Shown: one piece after another, positions 36,640-45,319 of the stretch
Numbering within the stretch: position 1 is the stretch's first letter
Layout of the letters: each line of letters opens with the position of its first letter
Assembly (NCBI RefSeq): GCF_014489595.1
Contig: NZ_CP060790.1
Span: 3,782,001 to 3,846,000, forward strand
Direction: 5' to 3'
Length of the DNA: 64,000 nt
Source: Paenacidovorax monticola
GTDB lineage: Bacteria; Pseudomonadota; Gammaproteobacteria; Burkholderiales; Burkholderiaceae_C
Program-made: the position numbers and the translations under genes
Notes under the pieces: model-generated
The model's input: only the letters and a program-made list of their open reading frames with translations
Database searches by the model: none
What the model was told of the DNA's origin: nothing

Positions 36640-37191
36640 ATGCCAGCATGGAGCCGGGCGGCCTGCGCCGCCGTGGGGTTGTGGGCCTGCGCCCTGGCGG
36701 CGCAGCCCGTGTACAAGTGGGTGGACGCCGAGGGCAAGACCCACTATGGGTCGCAGCCGCCGCAGACGCAGCCCGACGCCGCGCCGCTCAAGATCACGCC
36801 CAATGGCGGCTCCGGCGGCAGCCCGTCCGGCGCGGGCTACAACCCCGACGGCACGAAGAAGGTGCCCAAGGAAGTGCGCGATATGGAGGCGGGGCTGGCC
36901 AAGGGGCTGCAGAAGGTGGACCCGAAGGAGGTGCCGCTCAACTGTTCGGCCGCCGTGTCCAATGTCCACGACCAGGCGGACACCATGCTCGAGGTGGGCC
37001 AGAAGAATCTCAAGGACGGCTACATGACCCAGGCCCAGTTCGACGCGACGGCGGCCAAGATCCGCCAGAACCGTGCCGAGACCACGCTGGGCGACTGCCA
37101 GTCCGCCACGGGGGCGAAGAAAGCGTTCTACCAGTGCATGTCGAACAGCTACAACCACATCATGGGCTGTTCGCAAAAGCACCGGCCCTGA
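36640..37191 (+). CDS. DUF4124 domain-containing exported protein
   Basis: This 183-residue secreted protein has a signal peptide to about residue 21 (ending ALAA) and then a DUF4124 segment with VYKWVDAEGKTHYGSQPP. DUF4124 proteins are periplasmic or envelope proteins of unknown role, common in beta- and gammaproteobacteria. The rest is Gly/Pro-rich then helical, with four cysteines (LNCSA, GDCQS, YQCMS and MGCSQ) that could form two disulfides. It lies about 100 bp after slt and is convergent with the MBL hydrolase. Confidence 0.87.
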   Translation: MPAWSRAACAAVGLWACALAAQPVYKWVDAEGKTHYGSQPPQTQPDAAPLKITPNGGSGGSPSGAGYNPDGTKKVPKEVRDMEAGLAKGLQKVDPKEVPLNCSAAVSNVHDQADTMLEVGQKNLKDGYMTQAQFDATAAKIRQNRAETTLGDCQSATGAKKAFYQCMSNSYNHIMGCSQKHRP

Positions 37192-37219
37192 GCGCCTGAC
37201 GCGCTCTGCGCGGCGCCGC

Positions 37220-38146
37220 TCAGGCGTTGTGCAGGACCTCGCCCTCGCGCACGGCGGCGCCCGAGCGCACCAGGTCGTCGGCCAGGCCGCGCAGCCAGTC
37301 ACCGCGTGGCTGGTCGGCGAAGTGGCGCGCATGCAGCATGCCGAAGTAGGGCGTGGCCTCGGCCCAGGCCAGCAGCTGGGGCCAGGCGATCTGCTGCCAT
37401 TCGAGCAGCTTGTACTTGAGCAGCACCTTGGCGGCGTAGAGCGCGTGCTTGCGCGGCTCCTGCTGGTAGCCGGCCAGCCGCTTGCGCGCGACGGCCAGTG
37501 CGCGCGGTGCATCGCCGAACACGGGGCCATGGCCGGGAATCACCACGCGTGGCGCCAGGCGTTCGATGAGGTCGAGCGTGGCACCCACGGCGTCGAACGC
37601 ATCCTCGCCCTCCAGCTCGGGGAACACCACGCCGAAGCCGTTCTCCCACAGGGCGTCGGCCGAGATGAGCAAGGCCTGCCCGGGCTCGAACAGCACGACC
37701 GAATGCGGATCGTGGCCCGGTGCCGCGTGCACCTGCCAGGAGCGGTCGCCCAGTTCGATGGTGCTGCCCGGCTGCAGCACGCCGTCCAGGCGAAAGCGCG
37801 GGCACTCCTGTCCCGTGGGCGTGTAGCTGAGCCGGTACGGGTCCCAGTCGCGCACCCAGGCGGTCTGCCCGGGGGGGATCAGCGTCTGCGCGGCCGGCCA
37901 GGCCCGCTGCAGGGCCGCGTTGCCGCCGCAGTGGTCGCTGTGCAGGTGGGTGTTGAGCACGCGGTCCAGCGGGCGGCCTGCGAGCGCGGCATCCAGCAGC
38001 GCCACGGTCTGGGCCGCATGGCTGCAGTAGCCCGTATCCACCACGGCCGTGGATTCGCGCCCCAGGAAGAGGATGTTGTTGGCCGACAGCCAGCCGCGCT
38101 CAAAAACTGTGATCTCGGGAGGGAGCGTGGGTGGGCTGTGCGTCAT
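37220..38146 (-). CDS. MBL-fold metallo-hydrolase
   Basis: This 308-residue beta-lactamase-fold hydrolase has the zinc motif THLHSDHCGG, followed by HAAPGHDPHSV, the metal-bridging Asp of LISADALWENGFG, and the final histidine in VVIPGHGPV. A helical C-terminal extension (about residues 210-308) is typical of glyoxalase II-like and lactonase-like members of unknown substrate. It sits 18 bp downstream of fadD, so lipid-related thioester or lactone hydrolysis is possible but only an inference. Confidence 0.87.
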   Translation of the reverse strand: MTHSPPTLPPEITVFERGWLSANNILFLGRESTAVVDTGYCSHAAQTVALLDAALAGRPLDRVLNTHLHSDHCGGNAALQRAWPAAQTLIPPGQTAWVRDWDPYRLSYTPTGQECPRFRLDGVLQPGSTIELGDRSWQVHAAPGHDPHSVVLFEPGQALLISADALWENGFGVVFPELEGEDAFDAVGATLDLIERLAPRVVIPGHGPVFGDAPRALAVARKRLAGYQQEPRKHALYAAKVLLKYKLLEWQQIAWPQLLAWAEATPYFGMLHARHFADQPRGDWLRGLADDLVRSGAAVREGEVLHNA

Positions 38147-38164
38147 TAGCTATCAAAAGGTGAG

Positions 38165-39850
38165 TTACTGGGTGGTGCGCAGTTCGCGTCGGAGGATTTT
38201 GCCCACGTTGCTCTTGGGCAGCTCGTCGCGGAACTCGATGTACCGGGGCCGCTTGTAGCCCGTGAGGTTGTCGTGGCAGTAGCGTGCCAGGTCGTCCTCG
38301 GTGAGCGCGGGATCGTTCCGGATCACGAAGACCTTGATGGCCTCGCCCTGCTTCTCGTCGGGGATGCCGATGGCCGCGCACTCCACCACGCCGGGGCACA
38401 TCGAGATCACCTGCTCCAGCTCGTTGGGGAACACGTTGAAGCCCGACACGAGGATCATGTCCTTCTTGCGGTCGATGATGCGTGTGTAGCCCTCGGCGTC
38501 CATGATGCCGATGTCGCCTGTGCGCATGAAGCCATCGGCCGTGAAGGCCTTCGCGTTCTCCTCGGGCTGGTTGTAGTAGCCCGCCATGACGTTGGGGCCC
38601 TTGATGCAGATCTCCCCGGGCTCGCCCTGGGGCACGCTCTGGCCGGCGTCGTCCTTGATGGCGATGTCGATGCCCGGCAGCGGCAGGCCGATGGTGCCGC
38701 TGAACGCGGTGCTGGTGACCGGGTTGTTGGTGCCGATCGCGCAGGTCTCGCTCATGCCCCAACCCTCGATCATGGTGCTGCCCGTGAGCTTCTGCCACTG
38801 GCGCGCCGTGCCCTCGGAGGCCGCCATGCCGCCGGCCTGCGACACGCACAGGTGCGAGAAGTCGAGCGACCTGAACTGCGGGTTCTGCAGCAGCGCGTTG
38901 AACAGGGTGTTCACGGCGGGCAGCATGTGGAAGGGGCGCTTCTTGAGCACCTCGACGAACTTCGGAATGTCGCGCGGGTTCGGGATCAGCGTGAGGCTCG
39001 ACCCCTGGCGGATCGCCAGCAGGCACAGCGTGAGCGCGAAGATGTGGTACAGCGGCAGCGCGGCGATGCTGTTGGCGCGGGAGAGGTCGCCCACCTTGGC
39101 CAGCGCGGGCGTGAACCAGGCCTCGGCCTGCAGCGTGGCGGCCACGATGTTGCGGTGGGTCAGCACCGCGCCCTTCGACAGGCCCGTGGTGCCGCCCGTG
39201 TACTGCAGGAAGGCGATGGAGTCGAGCGTGGCGGGGCTGGGGGTGAGCGTGCGCTGGCTGCCCAGCGCCAGCGCCTTCTTGAACGAGACCACCTGGCGGC
39301 CATTCGACAGCGGCAGTTCGTAGGCGGGCACCATCTTGGCGAGGTGGCGCACGGCGAAGCTGATCCAGTGGCCGTACCAGAAGCCCAGCAGGTCGCCCAT
39401 GGAGGCGATGCACACATGCCGCACCTGCGTGTGCTCGACCACCTCCGACAAGGTGTGCGCGAAGTTCTCCAGGATCACGATGGCCGTGGCGCCCGAGTCC
39501 TTGAGCTGGTGCTCCAGCTCGCGCGCCGTGTACAGCGGGTTCACGTTCACGCAGGTATAGCCCGCGCGCAGCACGCCGGCCATGGTGACCCCGAACTGCG
39601 GCACGTTGGGCAGCATGATGGCCACGCGCGCGCCCGGCTCCAGTCCCAGTCCCTGCAGCCACGCGCCCAGGGCGCCCGAGAGACGGTCCAGCTCGCCGTA
39701 GCTCATCCACTGGTCCATGCAGACCGAGAAGGGGCTGGCGGCGTGCTTGCGGAACGACTCTTCCAGCAGATGCGCCACCGAGCGGTACTGCTCGGGGTGG
39801 ATCTCGTGCGGCACGCCAGGGGGATAGCTCTTGAGCCAGATTTTTTCCAT
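38165..39850 (-). CDS. fadD: Long-chain fatty acid-CoA ligase
   Basis: FadD activates free fatty acids to acyl-CoA through an acyl-AMP at the inner membrane, starting beta-oxidation. The 561-residue product begins MEKIWLKSYPPGVP, as in E. coli FadD. It has the AMP-binding YTGGTTGLSKGAVLTH, GWGMSETCAIG, the TGDIGIMDAEGY hinge region, and the C-terminal PKSNVGKILRREL with the catalytic Lys. The MBL hydrolase gene follows by 18 bp. In-frame sequence upstream of this Met is non-homologous and was excluded. Confidence 0.95.
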   Translation of the reverse strand: MEKIWLKSYPPGVPHEIHPEQYRSVAHLLEESFRKHAASPFSVCMDQWMSYGELDRLSGALGAWLQGLGLEPGARVAIMLPNVPQFGVTMAGVLRAGYTCVNVNPLYTARELEHQLKDSGATAIVILENFAHTLSEVVEHTQVRHVCIASMGDLLGFWYGHWISFAVRHLAKMVPAYELPLSNGRQVVSFKKALALGSQRTLTPSPATLDSIAFLQYTGGTTGLSKGAVLTHRNIVAATLQAEAWFTPALAKVGDLSRANSIAALPLYHIFALTLCLLAIRQGSSLTLIPNPRDIPKFVEVLKKRPFHMLPAVNTLFNALLQNPQFRSLDFSHLCVSQAGGMAASEGTARQWQKLTGSTMIEGWGMSETCAIGTNNPVTSTAFSGTIGLPLPGIDIAIKDDAGQSVPQGEPGEICIKGPNVMAGYYNQPEENAKAFTADGFMRTGDIGIMDAEGYTRIIDRKKDMILVSGFNVFPNELEQVISMCPGVVECAAIGIPDEKQGEAIKVFVIRNDPALTEDDLARYCHDNLTGYKRPRYIEFRDELPKSNVGKILRRELRTTQ

Positions 39851-40115
39851 GCGGGTTCCTCGGAAGCTCCAGGGGAGGGTGGGCCACGATTGTGGAAGCG
39901 CCGCTGCGCCGCTGGCTACCGGGCTTGTCCCAATGTGGTGTCGCCTTGGCATCAGGACCGGCCTCCGGTGCGACACGCGGGTGTTGCATTTGGAGTGGGA
40001 GCAGGGACGCTGCCGATCCGGCATGCCTTGGAGGCATCGGCGAGCGGTGTCTGGCCTCGTCTTCTGCGTGGTTAGACTTCCTGCTCCGGGACGAGCCCGG
40101 TGCTGCAGGAGACCT

Positions 40116-40955
40116 ATGAGCGCAGACACACCCTCCCGTCAGGTGGCCGCCCTTGTGCCGGCCTGGCAATCGGCCGACTTCATCCAGGCCACTCTCGACT
40201 GCCTGTCGGCCCAGACCTATGCCAACCTGCGGGTCATCGTCTCGGTGGACCTGTGCGACGATGGCACCCACGCCGTCTGCCTGGCCCACGCCCGGCGGGA
40301 CCCGCGCTTTCAGGTGGTGCAGCAGACCCAGCGCCTGGGCTACGTCGGCAACTGCAATTTCCTGCTGGGGCAATCCGAGGCGGACTACGTGCTGTTCGCT
40401 TTTCACGACGACATCCTCGCGCCCGACTACATCGCCACGCTGGCCAGTGAACTCGACCGGCGACCCGAGGCGGTGATGGCGTTCACCGACGTGCAGCTCA
40501 CCCACGTGGACGGCCGTCAGGAGCACTGGGTGTTCAAGGAGCTCGAAGGCATGAGTGACCGCGTGCAGCGCGCGTTGACCGTGTTGCGCGGCGACAACAT
40601 GTGGTGGGTGCCCAACCGGGGCCTGTTTCGTTTGCAGGCTGCACGCGGCATCAACGGCCTCAAGACCCACGACGCCGGCGAATTCTCGGTCGACTGGCCG
40701 TGGCTGTTCCACATGAGCATGCTGGGCGAATTCGTGCGGGTGCCGCGGACCCTGTGCTTCAAGTATTACAAGCCGGGCAGCCTGTCACGCAGCTGGGCGT
40801 TTTCCCTGCGCCAGCACCATGAAGTGCGCGCCGCCTGCATGCGCGAGCTGTGGAATTCCTGCCTGACCACCGAGGAAAAGCTCAGAATCACCGGGCCCCT
40901 GGCCAACGCGATGATCCAGAACATGCCCAAGCCCGAACCGGCACCAGCCGCATGA
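40116..40955 (+). CDS. Glycosyltransferase family 2 protein (first gene of a probable acquired cassette)
   Basis: This 279-residue GT-A fold transferase has the N-terminal nucleotide-binding strand AALVPAWQSADFIQATLDCL and LRVIVSVDLCDDG, the metal-binding HDDILAPDY, and a long C-terminal part. Its donor and acceptor are unknown. The next two genes follow without gaps: the stop overlaps the cupin ATG (ATGA), and the FAD gene starts 3 bp after that. An AGGAGA ribosome site is at 40107-40112. Base composition is several percent lower in GC than the flanks. Together the genes look like a surface-sugar or secondary-metabolite cassette. Confidence 0.85.
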   Translation: MSADTPSRQVAALVPAWQSADFIQATLDCLSAQTYANLRVIVSVDLCDDGTHAVCLAHARRDPRFQVVQQTQRLGYVGNCNFLLGQSEADYVLFAFHDDILAPDYIATLASELDRRPEAVMAFTDVQLTHVDGRQEHWVFKELEGMSDRVQRALTVLRGDNMWWVPNRGLFRLQAARGINGLKTHDAGEFSVDWPWLFHMSMLGEFVRVPRTLCFKYYKPGSLSRSWAFSLRQHHEVRAACMRELWNSCLTTEEKLRITGPLANAMIQNMPKPEPAPAA

Positions 40956-41365
40956 GATCCTTCAAGATGCCTGTAGATGTACCGGGTTTCGAGGGCCTGG
41001 TCCAGTGGGTGCCGCTGCCGGCCCGCGCAGACGCGCGCGGTCGCCTGCTGCCATTGGAGTTCGGCGACCTGCCCTTCGTGCCACGCCGCGTGTTCACCGT
41101 GGCGGAGGTGCCGGCCGGCACCGTGCGGGGCGAGCATGGCCACCGCACCGGACAGCAACTGCTGGTGGGCCTGCAGGGCCGCATCGAGATTCTGCTGCGC
41201 CATGGCCAGCGGGAGGCTTCCACCGTCCTGCTGCCGGCGGAGCCCGGGCTGCTGCTGCAGGCGGGCGTCTGGTGCCGCCAGACCTATGCGCAGGCGCATT
41301 CCGTGCTGCTCGTGCTTGCCAGCGAACCCTACGACCCTGCGTCGTATATCGAAGACTGGGCGTAA
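40952..41365 (+). CDS. WxcM/FdtA-like cupin, probable sugar 3,4-ketoisomerase
   Basis: This 137-residue single cupin domain resembles FdtA/QdtA, which isomerise dTDP-4-keto-6-deoxyglucose to the 3-keto sugar before amination. Metal or active-site histidines are in RGEHGHRTGQQLLVGLQG, preceded by PRRVFTVAEVPAG and followed by PAEPGLLLQAGVWC. Other steps of such a pathway (RmlA, RmlB, an aminotransferase) are not in this window. It overlaps the glycosyltransferase stop by 4 bp and precedes the FAD oxidoreductase by 3 bp. Confidence 0.8.
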   Translation: MRSFKMPVDVPGFEGLVQWVPLPARADARGRLLPLEFGDLPFVPRRVFTVAEVPAGTVRGEHGHRTGQQLLVGLQGRIEILLRHGQREASTVLLPAEPGLLLQAGVWCRQTYAQAHSVLLVLASEPYDPASYIEDWA

Positions 41366-41368
41366 GGC

Positions 41369-42585
41369 ATGGGGAACAAAGCGCGAACCCGCATCGCGGT
41401 CCTGGGTGCCGGCATCATGGGCTGCTCGCTCGCGCTGTACCTGGCGCGCCGCGGCGCACAGGTGAGCCTGTTCGACGCGGCGCCGCAGCCCTTCACCGCG
41501 GCCAGCCGCTGGAACGAAGGCAAGATCCACCTCGGCTATCTCTACAGCGCGGACCCCTCGCTGCGCACGGCCGCGCACGTGCTGCCGGGCGGGCTGCTCT
41601 TTCGCCCGCTGGTCGAAGATCTACTCTCCACTTCGCTCGATCCGGTCATCACGCAGGGCGACGACGTCTACCTGTGTCATCGGCAGTCCGTGGTGTCGCC
41701 AGATGCCATGGCGGCCTATACGCAGCAAGTCACCGAACGGGTGTGCGCCCATCCGGATGCGCGGCACTACCTGGCCGACGCCTCCCAGGCCCGGACCCGG
41801 CGGTTGACGGCTACGGAGCTGGGTACGGTGACTGACTCGCCCGATGTCCTGGCGGGCTTCCATGTGCCCGAGCGCTCGGTGCAGACCACCTGGATTGCCG
41901 ACCGCTTCTCTGCGGCCGTGGCCGCCGAGCCTCGCATCGAAGCCCGCATGCGCACCCGTGTCACGGCGGTCCGGCCCCTGAGCAGCGACCTGGACGGCGC
42001 CTGGCGGGTGGAGACCCCCGACGGCAGCGCCGGACCCTACGACCGAGTGGTCAACGCGCTCTGGCAGGGACGCATGGCCATCGACGCCACCGCCGGCCTG
42101 CCGCCCGTGGGCGTGTGGACCAACCGCTATCGCCAGTCGTTGTTCCTGCGCACGCGCGAGCCCGTGGCCACTCCGTGCGTGGTGATCGCCACAGGGCCGT
42201 TCGGCGACATCAAGAACTACAACGGGCGTGATTTCTACCTGTCGTGGTACGCCGATGGCCTGCGCACCGAGAGCACCGCCGTCGCTCCGCCCGAGCCTGA
42301 CAGCCTGGAGATGCCGGCGCACGGCCCGCTGTCGGCGTCCATCCTCGGCCACCTTGAAGCCCTGCTGCCTTGGGTGGCGCGCCTGCGCGAGAGCGCCGAG
42401 CGCATCGACATCGAGGGCGGCTGGGTGTTTGCCGCAGGTGGAGGCCAGTTGTCTGACCCCGCATCGACCCTGCACCGGCGCTCGGAATACGGGCTCGTCC
42501 GCCGGGGGCCTACGTGTCGGTCGACACCGGCAAGTACTCCACCGCGCCCTGGGTGGCGCGCACGCTTGCCGCCGAACTGGCTTGA
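41369..42585 (+). CDS. FAD-dependent oxidoreductase of the cassette (frameshifted in this assembly)
   Basis: The corrected 405-residue flavoprotein starts with the dinucleotide-binding AVLGAGIMGCSLALYLARRG and an Asp-ending second strand (VSLFDAAP). It is a DAO/GlpD-like fold with KIHLGYLYS. The frame breaks at the G run 42504-42508. One more G turns LVRRGPTC into LVRRGAYVSVDTGKYS and gives a natural stop at 42585. Its substrate is unknown; the preceding glycosyltransferase and ketoisomerase suggest a sugar or glycosylated product. Confidence 0.8.
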
Positions 42586-42604
42586 CCGCCTGCTTGCTTC
42601 ATGG

Positions 42605-42697
42605 GCCGAGACCAACGCCACCGCATTTGTTGGCGCTGTCGGCGAGTGCGTTGCCCATCACAACGCCAATCCACCATTCATCTGGACTCCTCACCGG
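42605..42697 (+). mobile_element. IS630-family transposase C-terminal remnant
   Basis: Read in the frame starting at 42602, the sequence encodes ATAFVGAVGECVAHHNANPP and then FIWTPHREG. AHHNANPxPFIWT is the hallmark C-terminal segment of IS630-type transposases. No catalytic DDE region or terminal repeats are present, and the fragment runs directly into the 3' end of the FFLEELY gene. It marks one border of the GT2/cupin/FAD cassette and supports horizontal acquisition. The match is by recall, without a database search. Confidence 0.55.
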
Positions 42698-43431
42698 GAA
42701 GGACGCTGCTGCAGAGTGCGTTCGAGCAGGGCTTCGCAGGTGGTCGGGTCATCCTGGAACAGTTGCTCCATGAGCGCGGCTTCGCGGTCGCCGATGGTGT
42801 CGAGGAAATGCTCCACGGCGCCACGCTGGCGCGCCAGCTCACCGAAGGTGTCGAAACCCGCCTCCAGAAAACGCTGCAGCTCGCCCATGCCCGCGGCGTG
42901 GGCGGGGCGGCGCATCATGCGCAGCATGGTGCGCAGGCCCGGCGTGCGCGTGAGCCGCGCGAGGTCGCGGCCCATGTCCAGCACGCGCCCGAGCTGTTCG
43001 CGCCGCGCGTGGGGCTGGCCCACGGCGCGCCAGGCCGCAACGTAGCGCGCCGCGTCGTCGCCCGGCATCTCGGCCCAGGCCTGCCCCATGGCATGGTCGA
43101 GCTGCTCGGTCTGCGCATGCAACTGGGCCAGCGCCACGGCCGTGGCCACCACGGGCTGGGGGAACAGGGTCTGCAGCGCGCCCGCGATGCGGCCGAACTG
43201 CGCATCGCGCGCCTGGTAGTCGGCGCTGCCGTAGAGCTCCTGCAGAAAGAAGCGGGTGGCGGGCGCGTACCGCGGCGTGGCCAGCAGATCGGCGTAGGTG
43301 CCCTGAAAGCGCCGTGACTGCAGCTCCTTGATGGCATGCACCGCCTGTCGCCATGCGGGGTGCGTGGCGCGCTGCTGGCGCAGTGCGGTCACGTTGGTGA
43401 TGCAGTGGCGGATGGTGTGGGCCGCGTCCAT
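42691..43431 (-). CDS. FFLEELY-motif family protein
   Basis: This 246-residue soluble, mostly helical protein carries the family motif near residue 60 (ATRFFLQELYGSADYQARD), with ELQSRRFQGTYADLLATPRY before it and VALAQLHAQTEQLDHAM after. The function of this betaproteobacterial family is unknown. No signal peptide or membrane helix is visible. Its 3' end abuts the transposase remnant, so the last few residues could have been altered there. It is divergent from the lipase gene by 61 bp. Confidence 0.85.
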   Translation of the reverse strand: MDAAHTIRHCITNVTALRQQRATHPAWRQAVHAIKELQSRRFQGTYADLLATPRYAPATRFFLQELYGSADYQARDAQFGRIAGALQTLFPQPVVATAVALAQLHAQTEQLDHAMGQAWAEMPGDDAARYVAAWRAVGQPHARREQLGRVLDMGRDLARLTRTPGLRTMLRMMRRPAHAAGMGELQRFLEAGFDTFGELARQRGAVEHFLDTIGDREAALMEQLFQDDPTTCEALLERTLQQRPSR

Positions 43432-43492
43432 GGCAGATCCTTCTTCATGCGGGGCCGCACAATGCGGGCTGGCCCGATTACACCGCACCACC

Positions 43493-44396
43493 GTGAACGC
43501 CCGCTGGCAGCAAGTTCTTTCCCTCTCGCTCCTGTTCTGCTCCGCCGCCTGGCTGGCCTGGCAATGGCCGCGCTCGCCTGCCGTGGCGGTTGCGGGGCTG
43601 CTGGTGCTGGCGTTGTGGAATCTGGCCTGGCTGGGGCTGCAATTCGCGCTCATGCACCGCGCCAACCGCCGAGACCCCGCGCCGCGCGCGGGCCTGGGGC
43701 AGCTGCTGCGGGCCTGGTGGGCGGAGGCCTGCATCGCCCCCGTGGTGTTCGGCTGGCGCCAGCCCTTCCGCTCCATGGCCATCGCGGACTGGCTGCCCGG
43801 CGCGCCGGAGGGGGCGGTCCGCGTGGCGTGGTGCTGGTACATGGCTACCTGTGCAACCGGGGTTCTGGAACCCCTGGATGGCGGTGCTGCGGGAGCGCGG
43901 CCATGCCTTTGCCGCCGTGACGCTGGAGCCGGCGTTCGGCTCCATCGACAGCTATGTGGCCGCGATCGACGCGGCCGTGCGCCGCGTGGAGGCCGCCACG
44001 GGCCGTGCGCCCGTGCTGCTGTGCCACAGCATGGGCGGGCTGGCCGCGCGCGCCTGGCTGCGCGCGGCGCCGCAGGCCGATGCGCGCGCGCACCGCGTCA
44101 TCACGCTGGGCACGCCCCATGGCGGCACCTGGGCCGCGCGCTGGAGCCACACGCCCAATGGCCTGCAGATGCAACAGGGCAGCGAGTGGCTGCGCCAGCT
44201 CGCGCGGGACGAGCCGCCGCAGCGCGCGGCGCGCTTCACCTGCTGGTATTCGAACTGCGACAACATCGTCTTCCCTGCGAGCACGGCGCGGCTCGCCGGG
44301 GCCGACAACCGCTTCATCGCGGGCGTGGCCCATGTGGAGTTGGCCTTCGTGCCGGGCGTGGTGCAGGCCTGCCTGGAAGAGATCGCCCGGGACTGA
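43493..44396 (+). CDS. Membrane-anchored alpha/beta hydrolase, probable lipase/esterase (two frameshifts in this assembly)
   Basis: The corrected product is 301 residues. Two N-terminal hydrophobic helices (about residues 8-24 and 31-52) precede an alpha/beta hydrolase domain starting GVVLVHGYLCNRGFWNPWM. The nucleophile elbow is CHSMGGLAARA, and the catalytic His is probably in GVAHVELAF. The frame breaks at G runs 43810-43814 and 43859-43862, each one base short; these repairs restore the oxyanion-hole VHGYLCNRG segment. A GTG start (VNARWQQV) was chosen because no suitable ATG precedes the first helix. Confidence 0.78.
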
Positions 44397-44426
44397 GAGG
44401 CCCCGGGCGCCTGGAGTGCCCCGTGC

Positions 44427-45260
44427 TCAGGCCGGCGAGCGCTCGTCGGCCGCGAACTCGGGCAGGCCGCGCAGGCGTTCGTAGAGCGGGGTGAAGTCGT
44501 CCGCCGTCAGGTGGAACAGCTCGTCGAAGCTGTCGATCACGAAGTAGGTCTGCTGGTAGGTGTCGATCTTGTAGCGCGTGCGCATGGTGCGTTCGAGCTG
44601 CAGCGGCAGGCGCTGCGGCTCGGGGCTTCGCACCGAGTAGGCCAGCTCGCCCGACGAGCTCAGGATGCCCGCGCCATAGGCCCGCAGGCCGTCGGCCTGG
44701 CGGATCAGGCCGAATTCGATCGTGTACCAGTACAGGCGCGAAAGCATCTCGCAGGCGCCGAGCCGCTGGGCCTTGAGCCCGCCCTCGCCATAGCGCTGCA
44801 CGTAGTCCGCGAACACGGGGTTGAACAGCAGCGGCACATGGCCGAAAAGGTCGTGGAACACGTCGGGCTCGACGATGTAGTCGAACTCGGCGGGCGTGCG
44901 GATCCAGTCCGTCACGGGGAACTTGCGGTTCGCCAGCAGCGTGAAGAACGGCACCTCGGGAATGAGCCCGGGCACGGCCACGATCTCCCAGCGCGTGGCC
45001 CGGTACAGGCGTTCGTTGATCTCCTCGAAGCGCGGGATGTGGTCCTTGATGCCGAGGGAGGGCAGGGCCTCGATGAACGCGTCGCTCGCCAGGCCCGGCA
45101 GCAGGGCCGACTGGCGCTCGTACAGGCGCCGGTAGGTGTCGTGGTCGGCGGCCGTGTAGGCCGCGTAGTTCTGCGCGCAGGTGTAGTCGTCGGCGGCGCG
45201 GCTGTAGTCGCCGCGCGGGGGCCGGCTGGATTGGCCATAGACCACGGGTGTCTGTCCCAT
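44427..45260 (-). CDS. phhA: Phenylalanine 4-monooxygenase
   Basis: PhhA hydroxylates phenylalanine to tyrosine with tetrahydrobiopterin and iron. The 277-residue product is the normal bacterial length. The iron ligands are the two histidines of HDLFGHVPLL and the Glu of YWYTIEFGL. RYKIDTYQQTYFVIDSF and VPGLIPEVPFF are family blocks. The start at MGQTPVVYG has AAGGAGCAC 4 bases upstream. No phhB (pterin recycling) is in the window. It sits before a Bug receptor and hppD, consistent with aromatic amino acid degradation. Confidence 0.95.
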   Translation of the reverse strand: MGQTPVVYGQSSRPPRGDYSRAADDYTCAQNYAAYTAADHDTYRRLYERQSALLPGLASDAFIEALPSLGIKDHIPRFEEINERLYRATRWEIVAVPGLIPEVPFFTLLANRKFPVTDWIRTPAEFDYIVEPDVFHDLFGHVPLLFNPVFADYVQRYGEGGLKAQRLGACEMLSRLYWYTIEFGLIRQADGLRAYGAGILSSSGELAYSVRSPEPQRLPLQLERTMRTRYKIDTYQQTYFVIDSFDELFHLTADDFTPLYERLRGLPEFAADERSPA

Positions 45261-45319
45261 GTTGTGCTCCTTTCGCACCGCGGCAATCCAGGGCCTGCCA
45301 TGCATCCCTGGCTGGCGGC

